This document shows positions 1 through 15,000 of a stretch of 64,000 bases of DNA, one piece after another. The DNA is from Lophius americanus (taxonomy: Eukaryota; Chordata; Actinopteri; Lophiiformes; Lophiidae), in the NCBI GenBank assembly GCA_037951165.1, contig JBBDHG010000477.1, forward strand, positions 52,207 through 116,206. Reading direction: 5' to 3'. Position 1 is the first letter of the stretch; every line of letters begins with the position of its first letter. The position numbers and the translations under genes are program-made. The notes beneath the pieces are model-generated. The model did not search any database, was not told where the DNA came from, and saw only the letters and a list, made by a program, of their open reading frames with translations.

Positions 1-3000
1 ATGGTTTAATACATGTTAAATGGTTTAATACTAGTTAAATGGTTTAATACATGTTAAATGGTTTAATACATGTTAAATGGTTTAATACATGTTAAATTGT
101 TTAATACATGTTAAATGGTGTAATACATGTTAAATGGTTTAATACATGTTAAATGGTTTAATGCATGTTAAATGGTTTAATGCATGTTAAATGGTTTAAT
201 ACATGTTAAATGGTTTAATACATGTTAAATGGTTTAATACATGTTAAATGGTTTAATACTAGTTAAATGGTTTAATACATGTTAAATGGTTTAATACATG
301 TTAAATGGTGTAATACATGTTAAATTGTTTAATACATGTTAAATGGTGTAATACATGTTAAATGGTTTAATGCATGTTAAATGGTTTAATGCATGTTAAA
401 TGGTTTAATGCATGTTAAATGGTTTAATGCATGTTAAATGGTTTAATGCATGTAAAATGGTTTAATACTAGTTAAATGGTTTAATACATGTTAAATGGTT
501 TAATACATGTTAAATGGTGTAATACATGTTAAATTGTTTAATACATGTTAAATGGTGTAATACATGTTAAATGGTTTAATGCATGTTAAATGGTTTAATG
601 CATGTTAAATGGTTTAATGCATGTTAAATGGTTTAATGCATGTTAAATGGTTTAATACATGTTAAATGGTTTAATAAATGTTAAATGGTTTAATGCATGT
701 TAAATGGTTTAATGCATGTCAAATGGTTTAATACATGTTAAATGGTTTAATACATGTTAAATGGTGTAATGCATGTTAAATGGTTTAATACATGTTAAAT
801 GGTTTAATACATGTTAAATGGTTTAATGCATGTTAAATGGTTTAATACATGTTAAATGGTTTAATACATGTTAAATGGTTTAATACATGTTAAATGGTTT
901 AATACATAATAAATGGTTTAATACTAGTTAAATTGTTTAATACATGTTAAATGGTTTAATACATGTTAAATGGTGTAATGCATGTTAAATGGTTTATTGC
1001 ATGTTAAATGGTTTAATACTACTTAAATGGTTTAATACACGTTAAATGGTTTAATACATGTTAAATGGTGTACTAAATGTTAAATAGTTTACTACATGTT
1101 AAATGGTTTAATGCATGTTAAATGGTTTAATGCATGTTAAATGGTTTAATACATGTTAAATGGTTTAATACATGTTAAATGGTTTAATACTAGTTAAATG
1201 GTTTAATACATGTTAAATGGTTTAATACATGTTAAATGGTTTAATACATGTTAAATTGTTTAATACATGTTAAATGGTGTAATACATGTTAAATGGTTTA
1301 ATACATGTTAAATGGTTTAATGCATGTTAAATGGTTTAATGCATGTTAAATGGTTTAATACATGTTAAATGGTTTAATACATGTTAAATGGTTTAATACA
1401 TGTTAAATGGTTTAATACTAGTTAAATGGTTTAATACATGTTAAATGGTTTAATACATGTTAAATGGTGTAATACATGTTAAATTGTTTAATACATGTTA
1501 AATGGTGTAATACATGTTAAATGGTTTAATGCATGTTAAATGGTTTAATGCATGTTAAATGGTTTAATGCATGTTAAATGGTTTAATGCATGTTAAATGG
1601 TTTAATACATGTTAAATGGTTTAATAAATGTTAAATGGTTTAATGCATGTTAAATGGTTTAATGCATGTCAAATGGTTTAATACATGTTAAATGGTTTAA
1701 TACATGTTAAATGGTGTAATGCATGTTAAATGGTTTAATACATGTTAAATGGTTTAATACATGTTAAATGGTTTAATGCATGTCAAATGGTTTAATACAT
1801 GTTAAATGGTTTAATGCATGTTAAATGGTTTAATGCATGTTAAATGGTTTAATACATGTTAAATGGTTTAATACTAGTTAAATGGTTTAATACATGTTAA
1901 ATGGTTTAATACATGTTAAATGGTGTAATACATGTTAAATTGTTTAATACATGTTAAATGGTGTAATACATGTTAAATGGTTTAATGCATGTTAAATGGT
2001 TTAATGCATGTTAAATGGTTTAATGCATGTTAAATGGTTTAATGCATGTTAAATGGTTTAATGCATGTTAAATGGTTTAATACATGTTAAATGGTTTAAT
2101 AAATGTTAAATGGTTTAATGCATGTTAAATGGTTTAATGCATGTCAAATGGTTTAATACATGTTAAATGGTTTAATACATGTTAAATGGTGTAATGCATG
2201 TTAAATGGTTTAATACATGTTAAATGGTTTAATACATGTTAAATGGTTTAATGCATGTTAAATGGTTTAATACATGTTAAATGGTTTAATACATGTTAAA
2301 TGGTTTAATACATGTTAAATGGTTTAATACATAATAAATGGTTTAATACTAGTTAAATGGTTTAATACATGTTAAATGGTTTAATACATGTTAAATGGTG
2401 TAATGCATGTTAAATGGTTTAACACATGTTAAATGGTTTAATGCATGTTAAATGGTTTAATACTACTTAAATGGTTTAATACACGTTAAATGGTTTAATA
2501 CATGTTAAATGGTGTACTAAATGTTAAATAGTTTACTACATGTTAAATGGTTTAATGCATGTTAAATGGTTTAATGCATGTTAAATGGTTTAATACATGT
2601 TAAATGGTTTAATACATGTTAAATGGTTTAATACTAGTTAAATGGTTTAATACATGTTAAATGGTTTAATACATGTTAAATGGTTTAATACATGTTAAAT
2701 TGTTTAATACATGTTAAATGGTGTAATACATGTTAAATGGTTTAATACATGTTAAATGGTTTAATGCATGTTAAATGGTTTAATGCATGTTAAATGGTTT
2801 AATACATGTTAAATGGTTTAATACATGTTAAATGGTTTAATACATGTTAAATGGTTTAATACTAGTTAAATGGTTTAATACATGTTAAATGGTTTAATAC
2901 ATGTTAAATGGTGTAATACATGTTAAATTGTTTAATACATGTTAAATGGTGTAATACATGTTAAATGGTTTAATGCATGTTAAATGGTTTAATGCATGTT

Positions 3001-6000
3001 AAATGGTTTAATGCATGTTAAATGGTTTAATGCATGTTAAATGGTTTAATGCATGTTAAATGGTTTAATACTAGTTAAATGGTTTAATACATGTTAAATG
3101 GTTTAATACATGTTAAATGGTGTAATACATGTTAAATTGTTTAATACATGTTAAATGGTGTAATACATGTTAAATGGTTTAATGCATGTTAAATGGTTTA
3201 ATGCATGTTAAATGGTTTAATGCATGTTAAATGGTTTAATGCATGTTAAATGGTTTAATGCATGTTAAATGGTTTAATACATGTTAAATGGTTTAATACA
3301 TGTTAAATGGTTTAATGCATGTTAAATGGTTTAATGCATGTCAAATGGTTTAATACATGTTAAATGGTTTAATACATGTTAAATGGTGTAATGCATGTTA
3401 AATGGTTTAATACATGTTAAATGGTTTAATACATGTTAAATGGTTTAATGCATGTTAAATGGTTTAATACATGTTAAATGGTTTAATACATGTTAAATGG
3501 TTTAATACATGTTAAATGGTTTAATACATAATAAATGGTTTAATACTAGTTAAATGGTTTAATACATGTTAAATGGTTTAATACATGTTAAATGGTGTAA
3601 TGCATGTTAAATGGTTTAACACATGTTAAATGGTTTAATGCATGTTAAATGGTTTAATACTACTTAAATGGTTTAATACACGTTAAATGGTTTAATACAT
3701 GTTAAATGGTGTACTAAATGTTAAATAGTTTACTACATGTTAAATGGTTTAATGCATGTTAAATGGTTTAATGCATGTTAAATGGTTTAATACATGTTAA
3801 ATGGTTTAATACATGTTAAATGGTTTAATACTAGTTAAATGGTTTAATACATGTTAAATGGTTTAATACATGTTAAATGGTTTAATACATGTTAAATTGT
3901 TTAATACATGTTAAATGGTGTAATACATGTTAAATGGTTTAATACATGTTAAATGGTTTAATGCATGTTAAATGGTTTAATGCATGTTAAATGGTTTAAT
4001 ACATGTTAAATGGTTTAATACATGTTAAATGGTTTAATACATGTTAAATGGTTTAATACTAGTTAAATGGTTTAATACATGTTAAATGGTTTAATACATG
4101 TTAAATGGTGTAATACATGTTAAATTGTTTAATACATGTTAAATGGTTTAATGCATGTTAAATGGTTTAATGCATGTTAAATTGTTTAATGCATGTTAAA
4201 TGGTTTAATGCATGTTAAATGGTTTAATGCATGTCAAATGGTTTAATACATGTTAAATGGTTTAATACATGTTAAATGGTGTAATGCATGTTAAATGGTT
4301 TAATACATGTTAAATGGTTTAATACATGTTAAATGGTTTAATGCATGTTAAATGGTTTAATACATGTTAAATGGTTTAATACATGTTAAATGGTTTAATA
4401 CATGTTAAATGGTTTAATACATAATAAATGGTTTAATACTAGTTAAATGGTTTAATACATGTTAAATGGTTTAATACATGTTAAATGGTGTAATGCATGT
4501 TAAATGGTTTAACACATGTTAAATGGTTTAATGCATGTTAAATGGTTTAATACTACTTAAATGGTTTAATACACGTTAAATGGTTTAATACATGTTAAAT
4601 GGTGTACTAAATGTTAAATAGTTTACTACATGTTAAATGGTTTAATGCATGTTAAATGGTTTAATGCATGTTAAATGGTTTAATACATGTTAAATGGTTT
4701 AATACATGTTAAATGGTTTAATACATGTTAGATGGTTTAATGCATGTTAAATGGTTTAATACTAGTTAAATGGTTTAATGCATGTTAAATGGTTTAATAC
4801 TAGTTAAATGGTTTAATGCATGTTAAATGGTTTAATGCATGTTAAATGGTTTAATGCATGTTAAATGGTTTAATACATGTTAAATGGTTTAATACATGTT
4901 AAATGGTTTAATACATGTTAAATGGTTTAATGCATGTTAAATGGTTTAATGCATGTTAAATGGTTTAATGCATGTCAAATGGTTTAATACATGTTAAATG
5001 GTTTAATACATGTTAAATGGTGTAATGCATGTTAAATGGTTTAATACATGTTAAATGGTTTAATACATGTTAAATGGTTTAATGCATGTTAAATGGTTTA
5101 ATGCATGTTAAATGGTTTAATACATGTTAAATGATGTAATGCATGTTAAATGGTTTAACACATGTTAAATGGTTTAATGCATGTTAAATGGTTTAATACT
5201 ACTTAAATGGTTTAATACACGTTAAATGGTTTAATACATGTTAAATGGTTTAATACATGTTAAATAGTTTACTACATGTTAAATGGTTTAATGCATGTTA
5301 AATGGTTTAATGCATGTTAAATGGTTTAATACATGTTAAATGGTTTAATACATGTTAAATGGTTTAATACTAGTTAAATGGTTTAATACATGTTAAATGG
5401 TTTAATACATGTTAAATGGTTTAATACATGTTAAATTGTTTAATACATGTTAAATGGTGTAATACATGTTAAATGGTTTAATACATGTTAAATGGTTTAA
5501 TGCGTGTTAAATGGTTTAATGCATGTTAAATGGTTTAATACATGTTAAATGGTTTAATACATGTTAAATGGTTTAATACATGTTAAATGGTTTAATACTA
5601 GTTAAATGGTTTAATACATGTTAAATGGTTTAATACATGTTAAATGGTGTAATACATGTTAAATTGTTTAATACATGTTAAATGGTGTAATACATGTTAA
5701 ATGGTTTAATGCATGTTAAATGGTTTAATGCATGTTAAATGGTTTAATGCATGTTAAATGGTTTAATGCATGTTAAATGGTTTAATGCATGTTAAATGGT
5801 TTAATACTAGTTAAATGGTTTAATACATGTTAAATGGTTTAATACATGTTAAATGGTGTAATACATGTTAAATTGTTTAATACATGTTAAATGGTGTAAT
5901 ACATGTTAAATGGTTTAATGCATGTTAAATGGTTTAATGCATGTTAAATGGTTTAATGCATGTTAAATGGTTTAATGCATGTTAAATGGTTTAATGCATG

Positions 6001-9000
6001 TTAAATGGTTTAATACATGTTAAATGGTTTAATAAATGTTAAATGGTTTAATGCATGTTAAATGGTTTAATGCATGTCAAATGGTTTAATACATGTTAAA
6101 TGGTTTAATACATGTTAAATGGTGTAATGCATGTTAAATGGTTTAATACATGTTAAATGGTTTAATACATGTTAAATGGTGTAATGCATGTTAAATGGTT
6201 TAACACATGTTAAATGGTTTAATACATGTTAAATGGTTTAATACATAATAAATGGTTTAATACTAGTTAAATGGTTTAATACATGTTAAATGGTTTAATA
6301 CATGTTAAATGGTGTAATGCATGTTAAATGGTTTAACACATGTTAAATGGTTTAATGCATGTTAAATGGTTTAATACTACTTAAATGGTTTAATACACGT
6401 TAAATGGTTTAATACATGTTAAATGGTGTACTAAATGTTAAATAGTTTACTACATGTTAAATGGTTTAATGCATGTTAAATGGTTTAATGCATGTTAAAT
6501 GGTTTAATACATGTTAAATGGTTTAATACATGTTAAATGGTTTAATACTAGTTAAATGGTTTAATACATGTTAAATGGTTTAATACATGTTAAATGGTTT
6601 AATACATGTTAAATTGTTTAATACATGTTAAATGGTGTAATACATGTTAAATGGTTTAATACATGTTAAATGGTTTAATGCATGTTAAATGGTTTAATGC
6701 ATGTTAAATGGTTTAATACATGTTAAATGGTTTAATACATGTTAAATGGTTTAATACATGTTAAATGGTTTAATACTAGTTAAATGGTTTAATACATGTT
6801 AAATGGTTTAATACATGTTAAATGGTGTAATACATGTTAAATTGTTTAATACATGTTAAATGGTGTAATACATGTTAAATGGTTTAATGTATGTTAAATG
6901 GTGTAATACATGTTAAATGGTTTAATGCATGTTAAATGGTTTAATGCATGTTAAATGGTTTAATGCATGTTATATGGTTTAATGCATGTTAAATGGTTTA
7001 ATGCATGTTAAATGGTTTAATACATGTTAAATGGTTTAATAAATGTTAAATGGTTTAATGCATGTTAAATGGTTTAATGCATGTCAAATGGTTTAATACA
7101 TGTTAAATGGTTTAATACATGTTAAATGGTGTAATGCATGTTAAATGGTTTAATACATGTTAAATGGTTTAATACATGTTAAATGGTTTAATGCATGTTA
7201 AATGGTTTAATACATGTTAAATGGTTTAATACATGTTAAATGGTTTAATACATAATAAATGGTTTAATACTAGTTAAATGGTTTAATACATGTTAAATGG
7301 TTTAATACATGTTAAATGGTGTAATGCATGTTAAATGGTTTAACACATGTTAAATGGTTTAATGCATGTTAAATGGTTTAATACTACTTAAATGGTTTAA
7401 TACACGTTAAATGGTTTAATACATGTTAAATGGTGTACTAAATGTTAAATAGTTTACTACATGTTAAATGGTTTAATGCATGTTAAATGGTTTAATGCAT
7501 GTTAAATGGTTTAATACATGTTAAATGGTTTAATACATGTTAAATGGTTTAATACATGTTAAATGGTGTAATACATGTTAAATGGTTTAATACATGTTAA
7601 ATGGTTTAATGCATGTTAAATGGTTTAATGCATGTTAAATGGTTTAATACATGTTAAATGGTTTAATACATGTTAAATGGTTTAATACATGTTAAATGGT
7701 TTAATACTAGTTAAATGGTTTAATACATGTTAAATGGTTTAATACATGTTAAATGGTGTAATACATGTTAAATTGTTTAATACATGTTAAATGGTGTAAC
7801 AAATGTTAAATGGTTTAATGCATGTTAAATGGTTTAATGCATGTTAAATGGTTTAATGCATGTTAAATGGTTTAATGCATGTTAAATGGTTTAATGCATG
7901 TTAAATGGTTTAATACTAGTTAAATGGTTTAATACATGTTAAATGGTTTAATACATGTTAAATGGTGTAATACATGTTAAATTGTTTAATACATGTTAAA
8001 TGGTGTAATACATGTTAAATGGTTTAATGCATGTTAAATGGTTTAATGCATGTTAAATGGTTTAATGCATGTTAAATGGTTTAATGCATGTTAAATGGTT
8101 TAATACATGTTAAATGGTTTAATAAATGTTAAATGGTTTAATGCATGTTAAATGGTTTAATGCATGTCAAATGGTTTAATACATGTTAAATGGTTTAATA
8201 CATGTTAAATGGTGTAATGCATGTTAAATGGTTTAATACATGTTAAATGGTTTAATACATGTTAAATGGTTTAATGCATGTTAAATGGTTTAATACATGT
8301 TAAATGGTTTAATGCATGTTAAATGGTTTAATACATGTTAAATGGTTTAATGCATGTTAAATGGTTTAATACATGTTAAATGGTTTAATAAATGTTAAAT
8401 GGTTTAATGCATGTTAAATGGTTTAATGCATGTCAAATGGTTTAATACATGTTAAATGGTTTAATACATGTTAAATGGTGTAATGCATGTTAAATGGTTT
8501 AATACATGTTAAATGGTTTAATACATGTTAAATGGTTTAATGCATGTTAAATGGTTTAATACATGTTAAATTGTTTAATGCATGTTAAATGGTTTAATAC
8601 ATGTTTAATGGTTTAATACATGTTAAATGGTTTAATACATGTTAAATGGTTTAATACATAATAAATGGTTTAATACTAGTTAAATGGTTTAATACATGTT
8701 AAATGGTTTAATACATGTTAAATGGTGTAATGCATGTTAAATGGTTTAACACATGTTAAATGGTTTAATGCATGTTAAATGGTTTAATACTACTTAAATG
8801 GTTTAATACACGTTAAATGGTTTAATACATGTTAAATGGTGTACTAAATGTTAAATAGTTTACTACATGTTAAATGGTTTAATGCATGTTAAATGGTTTA
8901 ATGCATGTTAAATGGTTTAATACATGTTAAATGGTTTAATACATGTTAAATGGTTTAATACTAGTTAAATGGTTTAATACATGTTAAATGGTTTAATACA

Positions 9001-12000
9001 TGTTAAATGGTTTAATACATGTTAAATTGTTTAATACATGTTAAATGGTGTAATACATGTTAAATGGTTTAATACATGTTAAATGGTTTAATGCATGTTA
9101 AATGGTTTAATGCATGTTAAATGGTTTAATACATGTTAAATGGTTTAATACATGTTAAATGGTTTAATACATGTTAAATGGTTTAATACTAGTTAAATGG
9201 TTTAATACATGTTAAATGGTTTAATACATGTTAAATGGTGTAATACATGTTAAATTGTTTAATACATGTTAAATGGTGTAATACATGTTAAATGGTTTAA
9301 TGCATGTTAAATGGTTTAATGCATGTTAAATGGTTTAATGCATGTTATATGGTTTAATGCATGTTAAATGGTTTAATGCATGTTAAATGGTTTAATACAT
9401 GTTAAATGGTTTAATAAATGTTAAATGGTTTAATGCATGTTAAATGGTTTAATGCATGTCAAATGGTTTAATACATGTTAAATGGTTTAATACATGTTAA
9501 ATGGTGTAATGCATGTTAAATGGTTTAATACATGTTAAATGGTTTAATACATGTTAAATGGTTTAATGCATGTTAAATGGTTTAATACATGTTAAATGGT
9601 TTAATACATGTTAAATGGTTTAATACATAATAAATGGTTTAATACTAGTTAAATGGTTTAATACATGTTAAATGGTTTAATACATGTTAAATGGTGTAAT
9701 GCATGTTAAATGGTTTAACACATGTTAAATGGTTTAATGCATGTTAAATGGTTTAATACTACTTAAATGGTTTAATACACGTTAAATGGTTTAATACATG
9801 TTAAATGGTGTACTAAATGTTAAATAGTTTACTACATGTTAAATGGTTTAATGCATGTTAAATGGTTTAATGCATGTTAAATGGTTTAATACATGTTAAA
9901 TGGTTTAATACATGTTAAATGGTTTAATACTAGTTAAATGGTTTAATACATGTTAAATGGTTTAATACATGTTAAATGGTTTAATACATGTTAAATTGTT
10001 TAATACATGTTAAATGGTGTAATACATGTTAAATGGTTTAATACATGTTAAATGGTTTAATACATGTTAAATGGTTTAATACATGTTAAATGGTTTAATA
10101 CATGTTAAATTGTTTAATACATGTTAAATGGTGTAATACATGTTAAATGGTTTAATGCATGTTAAATGGTTTAATACATGTTAAATGGTTTAATACATGT
10201 TAAATGGTTTAATACATGTTAAATGGTTTAATACTAGTTAAATGGTTTAATACATGTTAAATGGTTTAATACATGTTAAATGGTGTAATACATGTTAAAT
10301 TGTTTAATACATGTTAAATGGTGTAATACATGTTAAATGGTTTAATACATGTTAAATGGTTTAATGCATGTTAAATGGTTTAATGCATGTTAAATGGTTT
10401 AATGCATGTTAAATGGTTTAATGCATGTTAAATGGTTTAATACTAGTTAAATGGTTTAATACATGTTAAATGGTTTAATACATGTTAAATGGTTTAATAC
10501 ATGTTAAATGGTTTAATACTAGTTAAATGGTTTAATACATGTTAAATGGTTTAATACATGTTAAATGGTGTAATACATGTTAAATTGTTTAATACATGTT
10601 AAATGGTGTAATACATGTTAAATGGTTTAATGCATGTTAAATGGTTTAATGCATGTTAAATGGTTTAATGCATGTTATATGGTTTAATGCATGTTAAATG
10701 GTTTAATGCATGTTAAATGGTTTAATACATGTTAAATGGTTTAATAAATGTTAAATGGTTTAATGCATGTTAAATGGTTTAATGCATGTCAAATGGTTTA
10801 ATACATGTTAAATGGTTTAATACATGTTAAATGGTGTAATGCATGTTAAATGGTTTAATACATGTTAAATGGTTTAATACATGTTAAATGGTTTAATGCA
10901 TGTTAAATGGTTTAATACATGTTAAATGGTTTAATACATGTTAAATGGTTTAATACATAATAAATGGTTTAATACTAGTTAAATGGTTTAATACATGTTA
11001 AATGGTTTAATACATGTTAAATGGTGTAATGCATGTTAAATGGTTTAACACATGTTAAATGGTTTAATGCATGTTAAATGGTTTAATACTACTTAAATGG
11101 TTTAATACACGTTAAATGGTTTAATACATGTTAAATGGTGTACTAAATGTTAAATAGTTTACTACATGTTAAATGGTTTAATGCATGTTAAATGGTTTAA
11201 TGCATGTTAAATGGTTTAATACATGTTAAATGGTTTAATACATGTTAAATGGTTTAATACTAGTTAAATGGTTTAATACATGTTAAATGGTTTAATACAT
11301 GTTAAATGGTTTAATACATGTTAAATTGTTTAATACATGTTAAATGGTGTAATACATGTTAAATGGTTTAATACATGTTAAATGGTTTAATGCATGTTAA
11401 ATGGTTTAATGCATGTTAAATGGTTTAATACATGTTAAATGGTTTAATACATGTTAAATGGTTTAATACATGTTAAATGGTTTAATACTAGTTAAATGGT
11501 TTAATACATGTTAAATGGTTTAATACATGTTTAATTGTGTAATACATGTTAAATTGTTTAATACATGTTAAATGGTGTAATACATGTTAAATGGTTTAAT
11601 GCATGTTAAATGGTTTAATGCATGTTAAATGGTTTAATGCATGTTAAATGGTTTAATGCATGTTAAATGGTTTAATACTAGTTAAATGGTTTAATACATG
11701 TTAAATGGTTTAATACATGTTAAATGGTGTAATACATGTTAAATTGTTTAATACATGTTAAATGGTGTAATACATGTTAAATGGTTTAATGCATGTTAAA
11801 TGGTTTAATGCATGTTAAATGGTTTAATGCATGTTAAATGGTTTAATGCATGTTAAATGGTTTAATACATGTTAAATGGTTTAATAAATGTTAAATGGTT
11901 TAATGCATGTTAAATGGTTTAATGCATGTCAAATGGTTTAATACATGTTAAATGGTTTAATACATGTTAAATGGTGTAATGCATGTTAAATGGTTTAATA

Positions 12001-15000
12001 CATGTTAAATGGTTTAATACATGTTAAATGGTTTAATGCATGTTAAATGGTTTAATACATGTTAAATGGTTTAATACATGTTAAATGGTTTAATACATGT
12101 TAAATGGTTTAATACATAATAAATGGTTTAATACTAGTTAAATGGTTTAATACATGTTAAATGGTTTAATACATGTTAAATGGTGTAATGCATGTTAAAT
12201 GGTTTAACACATGTTAAATGGTTTAATGCATGTTAAATGGTTTAATACTACTTAAATGGTTTAATACACGTTAAATGGTTTAATACATGTTAAATGGTGT
12301 ACTAAATGTTAAATAGTTTACTACATGTTAAATGGTTTAATGCATGTTAAATGGTTTAATGCATGTTAAATGGTTTAATACATGTTAAATGGTTTAATAC
12401 ATGTTAAATGGTTTAATACTAGTTAAATGGTTTAATACATGTTAAATGGTTTAATACATGTTAAATGGTTTAATACATGTTAAATTGTTTAATACATGTT
12501 AAATGGTGTAATACATGTTAAATGGTTTAATACATGTTAAATGGTTTAATGCATGTTAAATGGTTTAATGCATGTTAAATGGTTTAATACATGTTAAATG
12601 GTTTAATACATGTTAAATGGTTTAATACATGTTAAATGGTTTAATACTAGTTAAATGGTTTAATACATGTTAAATGGTTTAATACATGTTAAATGGTGTA
12701 ATACATGTTAAATTGTTTAATACATGTTAAATGGTGTAATACATGTTAAATGGTTTAATGCATGTTAAATGGTTTAATGCATGTTAAATGGTTTAATGCA
12801 TGTTAAATGGTTTAATGCATGTTAAATGGTTTAATGCATGTTAAATGGTTTAATACATGTTAAATGGTTTAATAAATGTTAAATGGTTTAATGCATGTTA
12901 AATGGTTTAATGCATGTCAAATGGTTTAATACATGTTAAATGGTTTAATACATGTTAAATGGTGTAATGCATGTTAAATGGTTTAATACATGTTAAATGG
13001 TTTAATACATGTTAAATGGTTTAATGCATGTTAAATGGTTTAATACATGTTAAATGGTTTAATACATGTTAAATGGTTTAATACATGTTAAATGGTTTAA
13101 TACATAATAAATGGTTTAATACTAGTTAAATGGTTTAATACATGTTAAATGGTTTAATACATGTTAAATGGTGTAATGCATGTTAAATGGTTTAACACAT
13201 GTTAAATGGTTTAATACATGTTAAATGGTTTAATACATAATAAATGGTTTAATACTAGTTAAATGGTTTAATGCATGTTAAATGGTGTAATACATGTTAA
13301 ATGGTTTAATGCATGTTAAATGGTTTAATACATAATAAATGGTTTAATACTAGTTAAATGGTTTAATACATGTTAAATGGTTTAATACATGTTAAATGGT
13401 GTAATGCATGTTAAATGGTTTAATACATGTTAAATGGTTTAATGCATGTTAAATGGTTTAATACTACTTAAATGGTTTAATACACGTTAAATGGTTTAAT
13501 ACATGTTAAATGGTGTACTAAATGTTAAATAGTTTACTACATGTTAAATGGTTTAATGCATGTTAAATGGTTTAATGCATGTTAAATGGTTTAATACATG
13601 TTAAATGGTTTAATACATGTTAAATGGTTTAATACATGTTAGATGGTTTAATGCATGTTAAATGGTTTAATACATGTTAAATGGTTTAATACATGTTAAA
13701 TGGTTTAATGCATGTTAAATGGTTTAATGCATGTTAAATGGTTTAATGCATGTCAAATGGTTTAATACTAGTTAAATGGTTTAATGCATGTTAAATGGTT
13801 TAATGCATGTTAAATGGTTTAATGCATGTTAAATGGTTTAATACATGTTAAATGGTTTAATACATGTTAAATGGTTTAATACATGTTAAATGGTTTAATG
13901 CATGTTAAATGGTTTAATGCATGTTAAATGGTTTAATGCATGTCAAATGGTTTAATACATGTTAAATGGTTTAATACATGTTAAATGGTGTAATGCATGT
14001 TAAATGGTTTAATACATGTTAAATGGTTTAATACATGTTAAATGGTTTAATGCATGTTAAATGGTTTAATACATGTTAAATGGTTTAATAAATGTTAAAT
14101 GGTTTAATGCATGTTAAATGGTTTAATGCATGTCAAATGGTTTAATACATGTTAAATGGTTTAATACATGTTAAATGGTGTAATGCATGTTAAATGGTTT
14201 AATACATGTTAAATGGTTTAATACATGTTAAATGGTTTAATGCATGTTAAATGGTTTAATACATGTTAAATGGTTTAATACATGTTAAATGGTTTAATAC
14301 ATGTTAAATGGTTTAATACATAATAAATGGTTTAATACTAGTTAAATGGTTTAATACATGTTAAATGGTTTAATACATGTTAAATGGTGTAATGCATGTT
14401 AAATGGTTTAACACATGTTAAATGGTTTAATGCATGTTAAATGGTTTAATACTACTTAAATGGTTTAATACACGTTAAATGGTTTAATACATGTTAAATG
14501 GTTTAATACATGTTAAATGGTTTAATACATGTTAAATGGTTTAATACATAATAAATGGTTTAATACTAGTTAAATGGTTTAATACATGTTAAATGGTTTA
14601 ATACATGTTAAATGGTGTAATGCATGTTAAATGGTTTAACACATGTTAAATGGTTTAATGCATGTTAAATGGTTTAATACATGTTAAATGGTGTACTAAA
14701 TGTTAAATAGTTTAATACATGTTAGATGGTTTAATGCATGTTAAATGGTTTAATACATGTTAAATGGTTTAATACTAGTTAAATGGTTTAATGCATGTTA
14801 AATGGTTTAATACTAGTTAAATGGTTTAATGCATGTTAAATGGTTTAATGCATGTTAAATGGTTTAATGCATGTTAAATGGTTTAATACATGTTAAATGG
14901 TTTAATACATGTTAAATGGTTTAATACATGTTAAATGGTTTAATGCATGTTAAATGGTTTAATACATGTTAAATGGTTTAATACATGTTAAATGGTTTAA